From Nocardioides cremeus (GTDB taxonomy: Bacteria; Actinomycetota; Actinomycetes; Propionibacteriales; Nocardioidaceae), in contig NZ_JAULSC010000006.1 in assembly GCF_030518195.1 (NCBI RefSeq), positions 1 to 64,000 on the forward strand: 64,000 bases of DNA, in the 5' to 3' direction. Positions 49,307 through 57,346 of this stretch are shown piece after piece. The notes under the pieces were generated by a model. The model was not told the DNA's origin. It ran no database searches and saw only the letters and a list, made by a program, of their open reading frames with translations. The position numbers and the translations under genes are program-made. Position 1 is the first letter of the stretch; each line of letters begins with the position of its first letter.

Positions 49307-52132
49307 ATGCCCCCCAGCAGGTCTCGTTTCGTCAGCGGCTGCCAGCAGCTGCTGGTGCTCGGTGCCGTCGTCGCCGTGCTCGCGCCCGCCGCGAGCGTGA
49401 TCAACCTCGACGTCGTCCAGCGCCCCGGCAGCAGTCCCGTGCCCGGCTACGACGGCGCGCTCGCGGCGTACGTCCGCTCGGCGCAGCAGACGGCCACCGT
49501 GCCGACCGCGCCGGTCGAGGCGGTCGTGGAGGAGCACGCACTGACGGCCCCCTCCGGCGCGGCCCTGGGCCGGGTCCAGGCGCGCACGCTCGGCGGTGAG
49601 CGCGCCACGGTGCTGACCAGCAGCCCCGAGGTGGTCAGCGGATACGGCGCCGTCGGCGTCACCTGGGAGCGCGGCACCGAGCTCGAGGAGGACGACATCG
49701 CCTTCGAGGTGCGCACCCGCACCGAGGGCGAGTGGAGCGCGTGGGCCGAGCTCGAGTACCACGACGAGCACGCCCCCGACCCGGGCAGCGCCGAGGCGGC
49801 AGACGCACGGCCGGGCACCGAGCCGATGATGCTGGGCGAGGTCGACGAGGTGCAGGTGCGCAGCACCGAGCGCGCCGGTGCGCTGCCCGCCGACATGCGG
49901 ATGGCGGTGATCGACCCCGGCACCGCCGAGACCACCGCCGAGGAGCGCGCCGCGCTCGACACCGCCGCCCTGGCCGGGGCGGGCGACGCGGTCTCCGTCA
50001 GCGACCTCGAGGTCGACGACAGCGCCGGCACCGACGTGCTCACCCTGCAGTCGTCGCAGGTGACGCCCAAGCCGGTGATCTACTCGCGGGCCCAGTGGGG
50101 CGCCGACGAGCGGCTGCGCAGCGGCTCGCCGGGCTACAGCGAGGTGCACGCCGGCTTCGTGCACCACACGGTCAACGCGAACAGCTACACCAAGGACGAG
50201 GTCCCGGCGATGCTGCGCAGCATCTACGCCTACCACACCAAGTCCCGGGGCTGGTCCGACGTCGGCTACAACTACCTCGTCGACCGCTTCGGCCGGATCT
50301 GGGAGGGCCGCGCCGGTGGTGTCGACCGCCCCGTCGTCGGTGCGCACACCCTGGGCTTCAACGAGAACTCCTTCGCGATGTCGGCGATCGGCAACTTCGA
50401 GCAGGTGCGGCCCAGCGAGGCCGTGGTGCAGGCCTACGGCGCGCTCTTCGCGTGGAAGCTCTCGCTGCACGGCGTCGACGCCGCCTCGGGCTCCCAGCAG
50501 GTCGGCAGCCGCTCGTTCCCGGCCGTCAACGGCCACCGCGACGCCGGCTCGACCGCCTGCCCCGGCGCGTTCCTCTACCAGCGCCTCGGCGACATCCGTG
50601 CGCTGGCCGACGCCGCCCAGGCCGACTTCGGCGGCCGCCAGCTGCCCGCCGACCTCGTCGACTCCCCGCACCCCGACCTGGTGGCGCGCCGCGCCTCCGA
50701 CGGGCGTGTCTTCATCATCCCCACCGGCGGGATGAGCCGGGTCCGCAAGCCGGCCACGGTCTCGTCGGGCTGGTCGGGCTACGAGTCGGTGCTGCTCTCC
50801 GACGACGTGACCGGCGACGGGCGTCCCGACGCCCTGGGCGTGACCGCGTCCGGGTCCGTCGACGTGCGGCCCGGGCAGGCCGACGGCTTCGGCGAGACCA
50901 CCCGCACCGCCACCGCCACCGAAGGCCACGACCTGGTCACCGCCGTCGGCGACGTCGACGGCGACGGGCGCCCCGACCTGGTCGGCCGCGACGGTGACAC
51001 CCTGGAGGTGCTCTCGGGCCGCGGCGACGGACGCTTCCGTGCCGCGGCGGCCACCACCGGCTGGTCCGGGTACGACGCGCTGGCCGGCAGCGACCTCGAC
51101 GGCGACGGGTTCGCCGACCTCGTCGCCCGGCGTACGGACGGCGCGATGCTCTGGCACCGCGGATCGGCCACGGGCTTCGCCGCCGCGCAGCCGCTCGCCG
51201 GAGCCGGGTCCGGCTCCGCGTGGGACGTGGTCAGCGCCCTGGGCGACTGGAACGGCGACGGCCACGCCGACCTCTTCGTGCGGCGCGAGCGCGGGCACGG
51301 CTACGTGCTGCCCGGGCGCGGCGACGGCAGCGTGGGACACCCGCTGGGCCCGATCAAGCGGCTCAAGGGTCGCCCGGGCCTGACCGGGGGAGCCGACCTC
51401 AGCGGGGACGGGGTCCCCGACCTGGTCTTCCTCAAGGGCGACACCCTGATGAAGATCGTCTCGACCGGCGAGGCCGAGACCCGGGCCCCGGTGGACACCG
51501 GCACCCGGATGCGTTCGGCCGACCTGCTGCTCAACGCCGGCGACTGGGACGGCGACGGCCTGGGCGACCTGGTGCTGCGCAAGCGCAAGAACGGCGCGCT
51601 CAAGATGCGCCCGGGCGACGGCTCCGGCTCGTTCGGCAAGGCCGTGCTGCTGGGCCGCGGCATGGGCGGGGTCCGCCTGCTGGAGTCGGTCGGCGACGTC
51701 ACCGGCGACGGCTGGCCCGACCTGATGGGTCAGCCGACCGGCGGCTCGATGATGATCTACCCCGGCCGGGGCGCGGCGCAGCTGGGCTCGGCGTACGTCG
51801 CGCACAGCGCGATCAGCGCGACCCGCCAGGTCGGTGTCGGCCTGTGGAACCGCGACGGTGCACCCGACTCGGCGTTCCGGCAGGGCGACGCGCTGGTGGC
51901 CTACCCCGGCAACGGACCGGGCGGGCTGACGGACCCCCAGCGACTCGACCTCGACCTGCGCGGCTACGACCTCGTGACCGGGATCGGCGACATGACGCTC
52001 GCGACGCGCGCCGACCTGGTGGTGCGCGAGAGCGCCACCGGCCACCTCTGGCTCCTCGAGGGCAAGGCGTCGGGCTTCCGGGCGCCGCGCTTCCTCGCCG
52101 ACGGGGCGGGGGTCTACGACCTGGTGGACTGA
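49307..52132 (+). CDS. Secreted PGRP/N-acetylmuramoyl-L-alanine amidase with FG-GAP repeats
   Basis: This 941-residue protein has a signal peptide (about 1-33), an N-terminal beta domain (about 40-250), and a PGRP/amidase_2 domain (about 258-440) with zinc ligands H286, H410 and C418 and the GWSDVGYNYLVDRFGRIWEGR segment. The C-terminal half contains repeated DxDGDGxxD calcium-type motifs (VDGDGRPDLV, LDGDGFADLV, WNGDGHADLF, WDGDGLGDLV) of an FG-GAP propeller. It should cleave the stem peptide from muramic acid outside the cell. ATG 49307 is chosen over GTG 49292 because GAAGGACC lies at ribosome-site distance. Confidence 0.92.
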   Translation: MPPSRSRFVSGCQQLLVLGAVVAVLAPAASVINLDVVQRPGSSPVPGYDGALAAYVRSAQQTATVPTAPVEAVVEEHALTAPSGAALGRVQARTLGGERATVLTSSPEVVSGYGAVGVTWERGTELEEDDIAFEVRTRTEGEWSAWAELEYHDEHAPDPGSAEAADARPGTEPMMLGEVDEVQVRSTERAGALPADMRMAVIDPGTAETTAEERAALDTAALAGAGDAVSVSDLEVDDSAGTDVLTLQSSQVTPKPVIYSRAQWGADERLRSGSPGYSEVHAGFVHHTVNANSYTKDEVPAMLRSIYAYHTKSRGWSDVGYNYLVDRFGRIWEGRAGGVDRPVVGAHTLGFNENSFAMSAIGNFEQVRPSEAVVQAYGALFAWKLSLHGVDAASGSQQVGSRSFPAVNGHRDAGSTACPGAFLYQRLGDIRALADAAQADFGGRQLPADLVDSPHPDLVARRASDGRVFIIPTGGMSRVRKPATVSSGWSGYESVLLSDDVTGDGRPDALGVTASGSVDVRPGQADGFGETTRTATATEGHDLVTAVGDVDGDGRPDLVGRDGDTLEVLSGRGDGRFRAAAATTGWSGYDALAGSDLDGDGFADLVARRTDGAMLWHRGSATGFAAAQPLAGAGSGSAWDVVSALGDWNGDGHADLFVRRERGHGYVLPGRGDGSVGHPLGPIKRLKGRPGLTGGADLSGDGVPDLVFLKGDTLMKIVSTGEAETRAPVDTGTRMRSADLLLNAGDWDGDGLGDLVLRKRKNGALKMRPGDGSGSFGKAVLLGRGMGGVRLLESVGDVTGDGWPDLMGQPTGGSMMIYPGRGAAQLGSAYVAHSAISATRQVGVGLWNRDGAPDSAFRQGDALVAYPGNGPGGLTDPQRLDLDLRGYDLVTGIGDMTLATRADLVVRESATGHLWLLEGKASGFRAPRFLADGAGVYDLVD

Positions 52133-52854
52133 TCCCTGTCCGTGACGCGCTCGTCGGCCGAGGTCGACTCGAGGCGCGCCGGGTCAGGGTGCGCGACCAG
52201 GACCAGCGAGCCGCCGCGTGCGAGCGGCTCGGTGAAGGTGGCGAGCTCCGGTGGGGAAGCCGGGTTCGCCGCCGAGAGGAGACGGCCGCCGTCGGTGACG
52301 AGAGTCCCGGCGGCGGCCGCGCTCCACAGCTCCGACTGGCTCAGCGCCAGCCCGGGTGCGCGGACGGCGAGGTCGTCGGCCTCCGGGGGGTCGAAGGCGA
52401 TGAACGAGTCGGGCTGGCCCCAGATCTCCACGCCGACGTCGTGGACGCCCTCGGGCAGCGGCTCGGCGAAGCGCACCCCCATCGGGAGCAGGGCGCAGGC
52501 CAGCACCGGCACGTCCCCGGCACGGGCGGCGTGCTCGGCCACCGACCCGGGACCGCACACCACGGCTTCGGCGGTGCCCGCCTCCTCGGCGCCCACCACC
52601 ACCAGGCCCGCGCTCCACGCGGCCCCCAGGAACACCGGGCCCAGCCAGTGGGCGGGCAGGTCGAGGCACAGCGCGTCGCCGCGCTCGAGGTCGTGCTCCT
52701 CCACGAGCAGCGAGGCCGCCTTGGCCACCCAGTTGGCGTACGTCGTCACGGAGAGCTCGCTGCGCTCACCCGAGGCGTGGTCGTAGAAGGTCACCAGCGG
52801 GCGGCCCGGGTCGCGGGACAGCTCGCGCTGCAGCAGGGCGGGGAAGGTCGTCAC
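52114..52854 (-). CDS. TIGR03089-family AMP-binding-like protein
   Basis: This 246-residue protein resembles a shortened N-terminal part of acyl-adenylate synthetases: PALLQRELSRDPGRPLVTFYD..GERSELSVTTYANWVAKAASLLVEE, GDALCLDLPAHWLGPVFLGAAWSAGLVVVG. The TSGTTG-type ATP loop and the C-terminal lid of active enzymes are absent, so adenylation is unlikely. The family is conserved next to manC/LCP genes in actinobacteria (Rv3268 in M. tuberculosis), and its function is unknown. The last 19 bp overlap the convergent amidase gene. It is divergent from manC through an overlapping promoter pair. Confidence 0.88.
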   Translation of the reverse strand: MTTFPALLQRELSRDPGRPLVTFYDHASGERSELSVTTYANWVAKAASLLVEEHDLERGDALCLDLPAHWLGPVFLGAAWSAGLVVVGAEEAGTAEAVVCGPGSVAEHAARAGDVPVLACALLPMGVRFAEPLPEGVHDVGVEIWGQPDSFIAFDPPEADDLAVRAPGLALSQSELWSAAAAGTLVTDGGRLLSAANPASPPELATFTEPLARGGSLVLVAHPDPARLESTSADERVTDRDQSTRS

Positions 52855-52861
52855 GGCCCCG

Positions 52862-52871
52862 ACACTAGGGT
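52862..52871. promoter_or_regulatory. Overlapping divergent leaderless promoters (TIGR03089 / manC)
   Basis: The 24-bp gap between GTG 52854 (minus) and ATG 52879 (plus) contains TAGTGT on the minus strand (52867-52862, 7 nt to its GTG) and TAGGGT on the plus strand (52866-52871, 7 nt to its ATG). They share the central TA at 52866-52867. Confidence 0.6.
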
Positions 52872-52878
52872 GTCGCCC

Positions 52879-53961
52879 ATGACGAGCCTCGCGCCCATCG
52901 ACTCCTTCTGGGCCGTGGTGCCCGCCGGCGGCGCCGGCACCCGCCTGTGGCCGCTGAGCCGCGCCGGGGCGCCGAAGTTCCTGCACGACCTGCGGGGCAG
53001 CGGCCGCACGCTGATCCAGGAGACCCACGACCGGCTGGGGCCGCTCGCCCCGGGCCGGGTGCTGGTGGTGACGGGGGCCGCCCACCGCGACGCCGTGGCC
53101 GGCCAGCTCGACACGCTGGCGCCCGAGGCTATCCTCGCCGAGCCGTCCGCCCGCGACTCCATGGCCGCGATCGGGCTCGCGGCGGCGCTGATCGAACGCG
53201 CCGACCCCGACGCGGTGATGGGCTCCTTCGCCGCCGACCACGTCATCACCGACGTCGAGGGCTTCGCCGGCGCGGTGCGCACCTCCGTCGAGGTGGCCCG
53301 CGAGGGGTGGCTGGTCACGCTCGGCGTCGAGCCGACCTTCCCCTCCTCGGCCTTCGGCTACATCCGCTCCGGCGAGCCGCTCGCCGAGCACCCCGGCGCC
53401 GCCCGGGTCTCGCAGTTCGTCGAGAAGCCGTCGGTGGAGGTCGCCCGGGGCTACCTGGCCGAGGGCGGCTACCGCTGGAACGCCGGCATGTTCGTGGCTC
53501 GGCCCACCGTGCTGCTGGACCTGCTGGCCGACACCGACCCGGGCTTCGCTGCCGACCTGCGCGCGCTCGCGGCCGACGGCTCGCGGATGGAGGAGATCTG
53601 GCCGCGCCTGCCCCGCATCGCCGTCGACCACGCGGTGGCCGAGCCCGCCGCCGCGGCCGGCCGGGTGGCCACGGTGCCGGCCGCCTTCGACTGGGAGGAC
53701 GTGGGCGACTTCGACTCCTTGGCGGCGCTGCTGGGCGCCGACGGGGTCCCGATGACGGTGCTCGGCGACGCCGACGTGCGCGTCGTCGACGCCTCCGGCC
53801 TCGTCGTGGCCGGCGGCCGGACGGTGGCGGTCGTCGGGCTCGACGACGTCGTGGTCGTCGACACCCCCGACGCGCTGCTGGTGACCACGCGCGAGCGCGC
53901 CCAGGACGTCAAGGCCGTGGTGGCCGCCCTCAAGGAGTCCGGGCGCGCCGACCTGACCTGA
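52879..53961 (+). CDS. manC: Mannose-1-phosphate guanylyltransferase
   Basis: This 360-residue enzyme makes GDP-mannose from mannose-1-phosphate and GTP. The nucleotidyltransferase loop is VPAGGAGTRLWPLSRAGAPKFLHDL; SFAADHVI, FGYIRSGEP, FVEKPSVEVARGYLAEGGYRWNAGMFV and AFDWEDVGDFDSLAALL follow. There is no C-terminal cupin isomerase domain, so it is the single-function form, as in M. tuberculosis Rv3264c. It works with ManB at 62472 to supply mannose for phosphatidylinositol mannosides and other glycans. Confidence 0.93.
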   Translation: MTSLAPIDSFWAVVPAGGAGTRLWPLSRAGAPKFLHDLRGSGRTLIQETHDRLGPLAPGRVLVVTGAAHRDAVAGQLDTLAPEAILAEPSARDSMAAIGLAAALIERADPDAVMGSFAADHVITDVEGFAGAVRTSVEVAREGWLVTLGVEPTFPSSAFGYIRSGEPLAEHPGAARVSQFVEKPSVEVARGYLAEGGYRWNAGMFVARPTVLLDLLADTDPGFAADLRALAADGSRMEEIWPRLPRIAVDHAVAEPAAAAGRVATVPAAFDWEDVGDFDSLAALLGADGVPMTVLGDADVRVVDASGLVVAGGRTVAVVGLDDVVVVDTPDALLVTTRERAQDVKAVVAALKESGRADLT

Positions 53962-53986
53962 GCCGCTCCGACCCGGTCAGGGCCGG

Positions 53987-54739
53987 TCAGAGGAAGGCGT
54001 TGGGCTCGGGGGAGTCCTGCTGGGGGTACTCGGTCACGAACTCCTCGACCGCCGCGCCGCTGGGCTCGGAGCAGTACTGCCACACCCCGACCTGGTTGGC
54101 GGTGTCGGTCTCACCGGCGCCGCCGGCCGACCAGTGGGTCATCGCGACGTGCTGGCCGTCGGGGAAGGCGTCGCCGTCCTCGGAGGTCCAGGGCGCGGCG
54201 ATGAAGGCGTTGCGGCGGTTGGACTCGTCGGAGAACTTCTCGGCGATGCCGCGCACCTCGCCGAGCGCCTCGTCGTCGTCGGCGATCGTCTCGTCGTACC
54301 AGAGCACGGTGTAGCCGTGCTCCTGGTTGTGCACGAGGGCCTCGACCTCGGGACGGTCGTCGGCGGTGTAGAACTCGCGGGCCCCGGAGACGGGCGCGAC
54401 GCCGGCGATGTTCCAGTGCGGGCCGAACGCCGGCGGCGAGGTGTCGTAGGTGACCTGCTGCTCCTGCGGCACGTGGGCGCCGCTGTCGGCCGCGGGCTCG
54501 GTGGTGACCTCGCCGCACACGTCGGCGGGGGCGCCGATCTCGTCGATGGCCAGCGAGCTGTACTTGCTGCTGGCGACCTCGTCGCTGATGATCCCGTAGA
54601 GCGGCACCGCGATGATGGCGGCGGCGATGACGCCGCAGACGGCGACGATCGCGTAGCCGCGGCGCTTGTCGGCGCCCTTCTGCTGCTTGCGGATCGCGTC
54701 GATCTTGGCCTGGCGTTCGGACTTGGCGGGCTTGGCCAC
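53987..54739 (-). CDS. DUF3105 membrane-anchored protein
   Basis: This 250-residue protein has a basic N-terminus (about 1-27), one membrane segment (about 29-50; YAIVAVCGVIAAAIIAVPLYGI) and an extracellular DUF3105 domain with the hallmark VHNQEHGYTVLWYDE segment, PAFGPHWNIAGVAPV, WTSEDGDAFPDGQHVAMTHWS and two cysteines (VCGEV, YCSEPSG). The function of the family is unknown; the conserved His residues suggest metal binding. GTG 54739 has GAGGAC as a ribosome site. Confidence 0.88.
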   Translation of the reverse strand: MAKPAKSERQAKIDAIRKQQKGADKRRGYAIVAVCGVIAAAIIAVPLYGIISDEVASSKYSSLAIDEIGAPADVCGEVTTEPAADSGAHVPQEQQVTYDTSPPAFGPHWNIAGVAPVSGAREFYTADDRPEVEALVHNQEHGYTVLWYDETIADDDEALGEVRGIAEKFSDESNRRNAFIAAPWTSEDGDAFPDGQHVAMTHWSAGGAGETDTANQVGVWQYCSEPSGAAVEEFVTEYPQQDSPEPNAFL

Positions 54740-54802
54740 GGTTCGGCTGTCCTCGGTGTCGGGGGCGGTCTCTCGGGTCGTTCCCGGGGGCTGGCGGGGA
54801 TT

Positions 54803-55813
54803 CTACGGAGTGCGCGGTCGCAGCTCGGCAGCGACGCCGGATCCCGAGTCGTCGGGGGCGTGCGCCGACCACCCGTGCGCGAACGCCAGGGGGGCCAGGA
54901 GCGCGGCCAGGCGGGGCCGGTCGGTCGGGGCCAGCCGGACCTCCAGCGCGGTGGGATCGCCCGTGGACGGGGTCGTCGTGGCGGTGCCGCCGCTGACGTG
55001 CTCGACGGCCGCGACGAGCTCCTCCGGTGGTGCCGGGGCCCCGAAGGGCGCCTGGTCGAGCGCCACGCCGCGCAGCGCGCGCACGACGGCCTCGCGGGCG
55101 CCGTACCCGAAGAGGTCGCCGCCCTCGGGCCGCACCAGCGCGGTCGCGCCGGGGCCGGGGTCGTCGAGGGGGAGCACCAGGTCGGCGCGCCCGCGCAGCA
55201 CCGCGAACGGTCGGCCGCCGAGCTTGCCCTGGGCCAGCTCCGCGGCGCCCGCGACCTCGTCGGCGACGGCGGGGGCGGTCACCGCCAGCTCGTTGCCGTG
55301 GGCGTCGACCCGGCCGGCGAAGCTCTCGGCCACGTCGAGCCCGGCGGCGCCGATCGCGATGTCGGTCTGCCCCTCGCGCCAGGCGCGACCCGCCGTGTCG
55401 GTGACGACCACGCCGACGACGCGGCCGCACAGCTCGTGCAGGCGCGCGCGCAGGCGGCGGGCCGAGGCGTCGGGGTCGACCGGCAGCAGCACGATCGAGC
55501 CCAGCTCGACGTTGGAGGCGTCGATGCCGGCGGCGGCCATGGTCAGGCCGTGGTGGGTGCGCACGATCGTGGTGGGCCCGCGGCGGGCCACCACCCGGGC
55601 GGTCTCGTCGGCCAGCGCCTGGGCCCGGTCGCCGCGGCGCACCCGGCCCTCCGACTTGCTCACGACCTTGCTGGTGACGACCACCAGGTCGCCGTCGACG
55701 AGGTCGTGGCCGCCCGTGCCGTGACCCAGCGCCGTGAGGAGCGCGGCGGCCAGGTCGGTCCCCTCGACGACCTCGGGCACGCCGTCGGGGGCGTGCACCG
55801 CGAGGGACGTCAT
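54803..55813 (-). CDS. cofE: Coenzyme F420:L-glutamate ligase (CofE) with a non-FMN C-terminal extension
   Basis: This 336-residue protein has an N-terminal CofE domain (about 1-245): GDLVVVTSKVVSKSEGR, VELGSIVLLPVD, VVGVVVTDTAGRAWREGQTDIAIGAAGL, GRPFAVLRGRADLVLP. It adds glutamates to F420-0. Mycobacterial FbiB carries a nitroreductase-like FMN domain after CofE (about 450 residues in total). Here only about 85 different residues follow (GGTATTTPSTGDPTALEVRLAPTDRPRLAALLAPLAFAHGWSAHA), so the dehydro-F420 reductase step must be provided elsewhere. ATG 55813 overlaps the cofD stop as ATGA. Confidence 0.9.
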   Translation of the reverse strand: MTSLAVHAPDGVPEVVEGTDLAAALLTALGHGTGGHDLVDGDLVVVTSKVVSKSEGRVRRGDRAQALADETARVVARRGPTTIVRTHHGLTMAAAGIDASNVELGSIVLLPVDPDASARRLRARLHELCGRVVGVVVTDTAGRAWREGQTDIAIGAAGLDVAESFAGRVDAHGNELAVTAPAVADEVAGAAELAQGKLGGRPFAVLRGRADLVLPLDDPGPGATALVRPEGGDLFGYGAREAVVRALRGVALDQAPFGAPAPPEELVAAVEHVSGGTATTTPSTGDPTALEVRLAPTDRPRLAALLAPLAFAHGWSAHAPDDSGSGVAAELRPRTP

Positions 55814-56823
55814 CGGGCCACGAGGTCGAGCGCCGCGGCCACCATCGCCGCGGTGGCCTCGGGCGAGGTCATCATCAGCGGCACGGCGGCGGCGCGCAGA
55901 CCGGCGGCCTCGAGGGCCGCGACGTCGCCGGCGTCGCCGGTGTCGACCAGCCAGCCGTCGAGCACGCCGCCCCGCGAGCGGGCGCCGTAGTGCAGCCCGA
56001 CGCCGGCCGCGCTGACCTCGACCCCGATGGCGGTCAGCAGCTGGCGGGCCATGCCGCGCACGTGCTGGCCCTCGACCACGGGGGAGAGGCCCACCACCGG
56101 AGCGTCGGTGCCGACCAGGGCGTCACGGACCCCGGGCACGCCCAGGATCGTGCCCACGGACACGACGGGGTTCGACGGCGGCACCAGCACCAGGTCGGCG
56201 TCGGTGATCGCCTCGACGACGCCGGGCGCGGGGGTGGCCCGGTCGAGGCCGACCACGACGACCGTCTCGGCCGGCACCTCGGCGCGCATCCGGATCCAGT
56301 ACTCCTGGAAGTGCACGACCCGGGTGCCGCTCGGGGCGTCGGCGTCGGCGACGGCGACGTGGGTCTCGACCCGGTCGTCGGTCATCGGCAGCAGCCGGAC
56401 CCGCTCGCCGTGCACCGGCTCGAGCCAGCGCCGGCACAGGGCGGTGGTGACCGCCGAGAGCGGGTAGCCGGCCTCGAGCATCTGGGTGCGCACCAGGTGG
56501 GTGGCCACGTCGCGGTCGCCGAGGCCGAACCACGTCGGCTCGACGCCGTACGCCGCCAGCTCCTCGCGCACGCTCCAGGTCTCCTCGCGCCGGCCCCAGC
56601 CCCGCTCGGGGTCGATGCCCTCGCCGAGGGTGTACATCACCGTGTCGAGGTCGGGGCAGACCTTGAGCCCGTGCACCCACAGGTCGTCGGCGGTGTTGGT
56701 GACGACCGTGACGACCGCGTCGGGCGCGACACCGGGCAGCGCGCCGGTGTCGATCGCGTGCAGCAGGCCCTGCAGGAAGCGGGCGCCGCCGATGCCCCCG
56801 GAGAGGACGGTGATGGAACGCAT
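55810..56823 (-). CDS. cofD: 2-phospho-L-lactate transferase (or PEP equivalent) of F420 biosynthesis
   Basis: This 337-residue enzyme joins the phospho-lactate or phosphoenolpyruvate moiety from its GDP adduct to the deazaflavin Fo. Motifs are ITVLSGGIGGARFLQGLL at the N-terminus, VTNTADDLWVHGLKVCPDLDTVMYTLG, WFGLGDRDVATHLVRT and VLVPPSNPVVSVGTILGVPGVRDAL. It corresponds to FbiA (Rv3261), and in mycobacteria whiB2 is its divergent neighbour exactly as here. ATG 56823 follows CACAGT by 6 nt. It is in an operon with cofE. Confidence 0.93.
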   Translation of the reverse strand: MRSITVLSGGIGGARFLQGLLHAIDTGALPGVAPDAVVTVVTNTADDLWVHGLKVCPDLDTVMYTLGEGIDPERGWGRREETWSVREELAAYGVEPTWFGLGDRDVATHLVRTQMLEAGYPLSAVTTALCRRWLEPVHGERVRLLPMTDDRVETHVAVADADAPSGTRVVHFQEYWIRMRAEVPAETVVVVGLDRATPAPGVVEAITDADLVLVPPSNPVVSVGTILGVPGVRDALVGTDAPVVGLSPVVEGQHVRGMARQLLTAIGVEVSAAGVGLHYGARSRGGVLDGWLVDTGDAGDVAALEAAGLRAAAVPLMMTSPEATAAMVAAALDLVAR

Positions 56824-56990
56824 GAGGCTACTGTGCCGCAGCCGGGCCCGCAGGGTGTTCGGCGACCCCGTGGCCGTCGTCTGGACCCGGTGGGGTAATA
56901 CCAGACTTTCGCTTGACTTCCGGTGTACGACAGGCATGTAATTCCCACAGTGTTCTTCGGGATTTCCACTGGGTCGAAAGGGCGTACGCC

Positions 56991-57245
56991 GTGAGAGAGC
57001 TGTTTCTCCTCGAATCGGACGCCACCGAGGCGGGCTGGCAGGATCGCGCCCTGTGCGCACAGACCGACCCCGAGGCGTTCTTCCCTGAAAAGGGTGGTTC
57101 CACCAGGGAGGCCAAGAAGGTCTGCCTGACCTGCGAGGTGCGCGACGAGTGCCTCGAGTCCGCGCTGATGAACGACGAGCGCTTCGGCATCTGGGGCGGC
57201 CTCTCCGAGCGGGAGCGCCGCAAGCTGAAGAAGCGCGCAGTCTGA
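56991..57245 (+). CDS. whiB2: WhiB-family iron-sulfur transcription regulator (WhiB2/WhiB type)
   Basis: This 84-residue protein has cluster ligands C22, C45, C48 and C54 (ALCAQTDPEAFFPEKGG...KKVCLTCEVRDEC), the GIWGG turn at 66-70 and the basic SERERRKLKKRAV tail that binds DNA. The sequence is closest to Streptomyces WhiB and mycobacterial WhiB2/WhmD, regulators of septation and division that act with sigma-A. GTG 56991 is chosen because the family begins RELFLL and GAAAGGG is at ribosome-site distance. A hairpin terminator follows. Confidence 0.93.
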   Translation: MRELFLLESDATEAGWQDRALCAQTDPEAFFPEKGGSTREAKKVCLTCEVRDECLESALMNDERFGIWGGLSERERRKLKKRAV

Positions 57246-57274
57246 GGGTGCTCCCCGCACCCTGGTGAGGGTCT

Positions 57275-57310
57275 GCCCCGGTCGTCAGCGACCGGGGCCC
57301 CTTGCATTTC
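57275..57310 (+). terminator. Terminator hairpin after whiB2
   Basis: A perfect 10-bp stem (57275-57284 with 57289-57298) with loop TCAG is followed by CCCTTGCATTT. Confidence 0.75.
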
Positions 57311-57346
57311 GGGGCCGCCGCCCGCAGCCACGTACGCTTGCCGATC

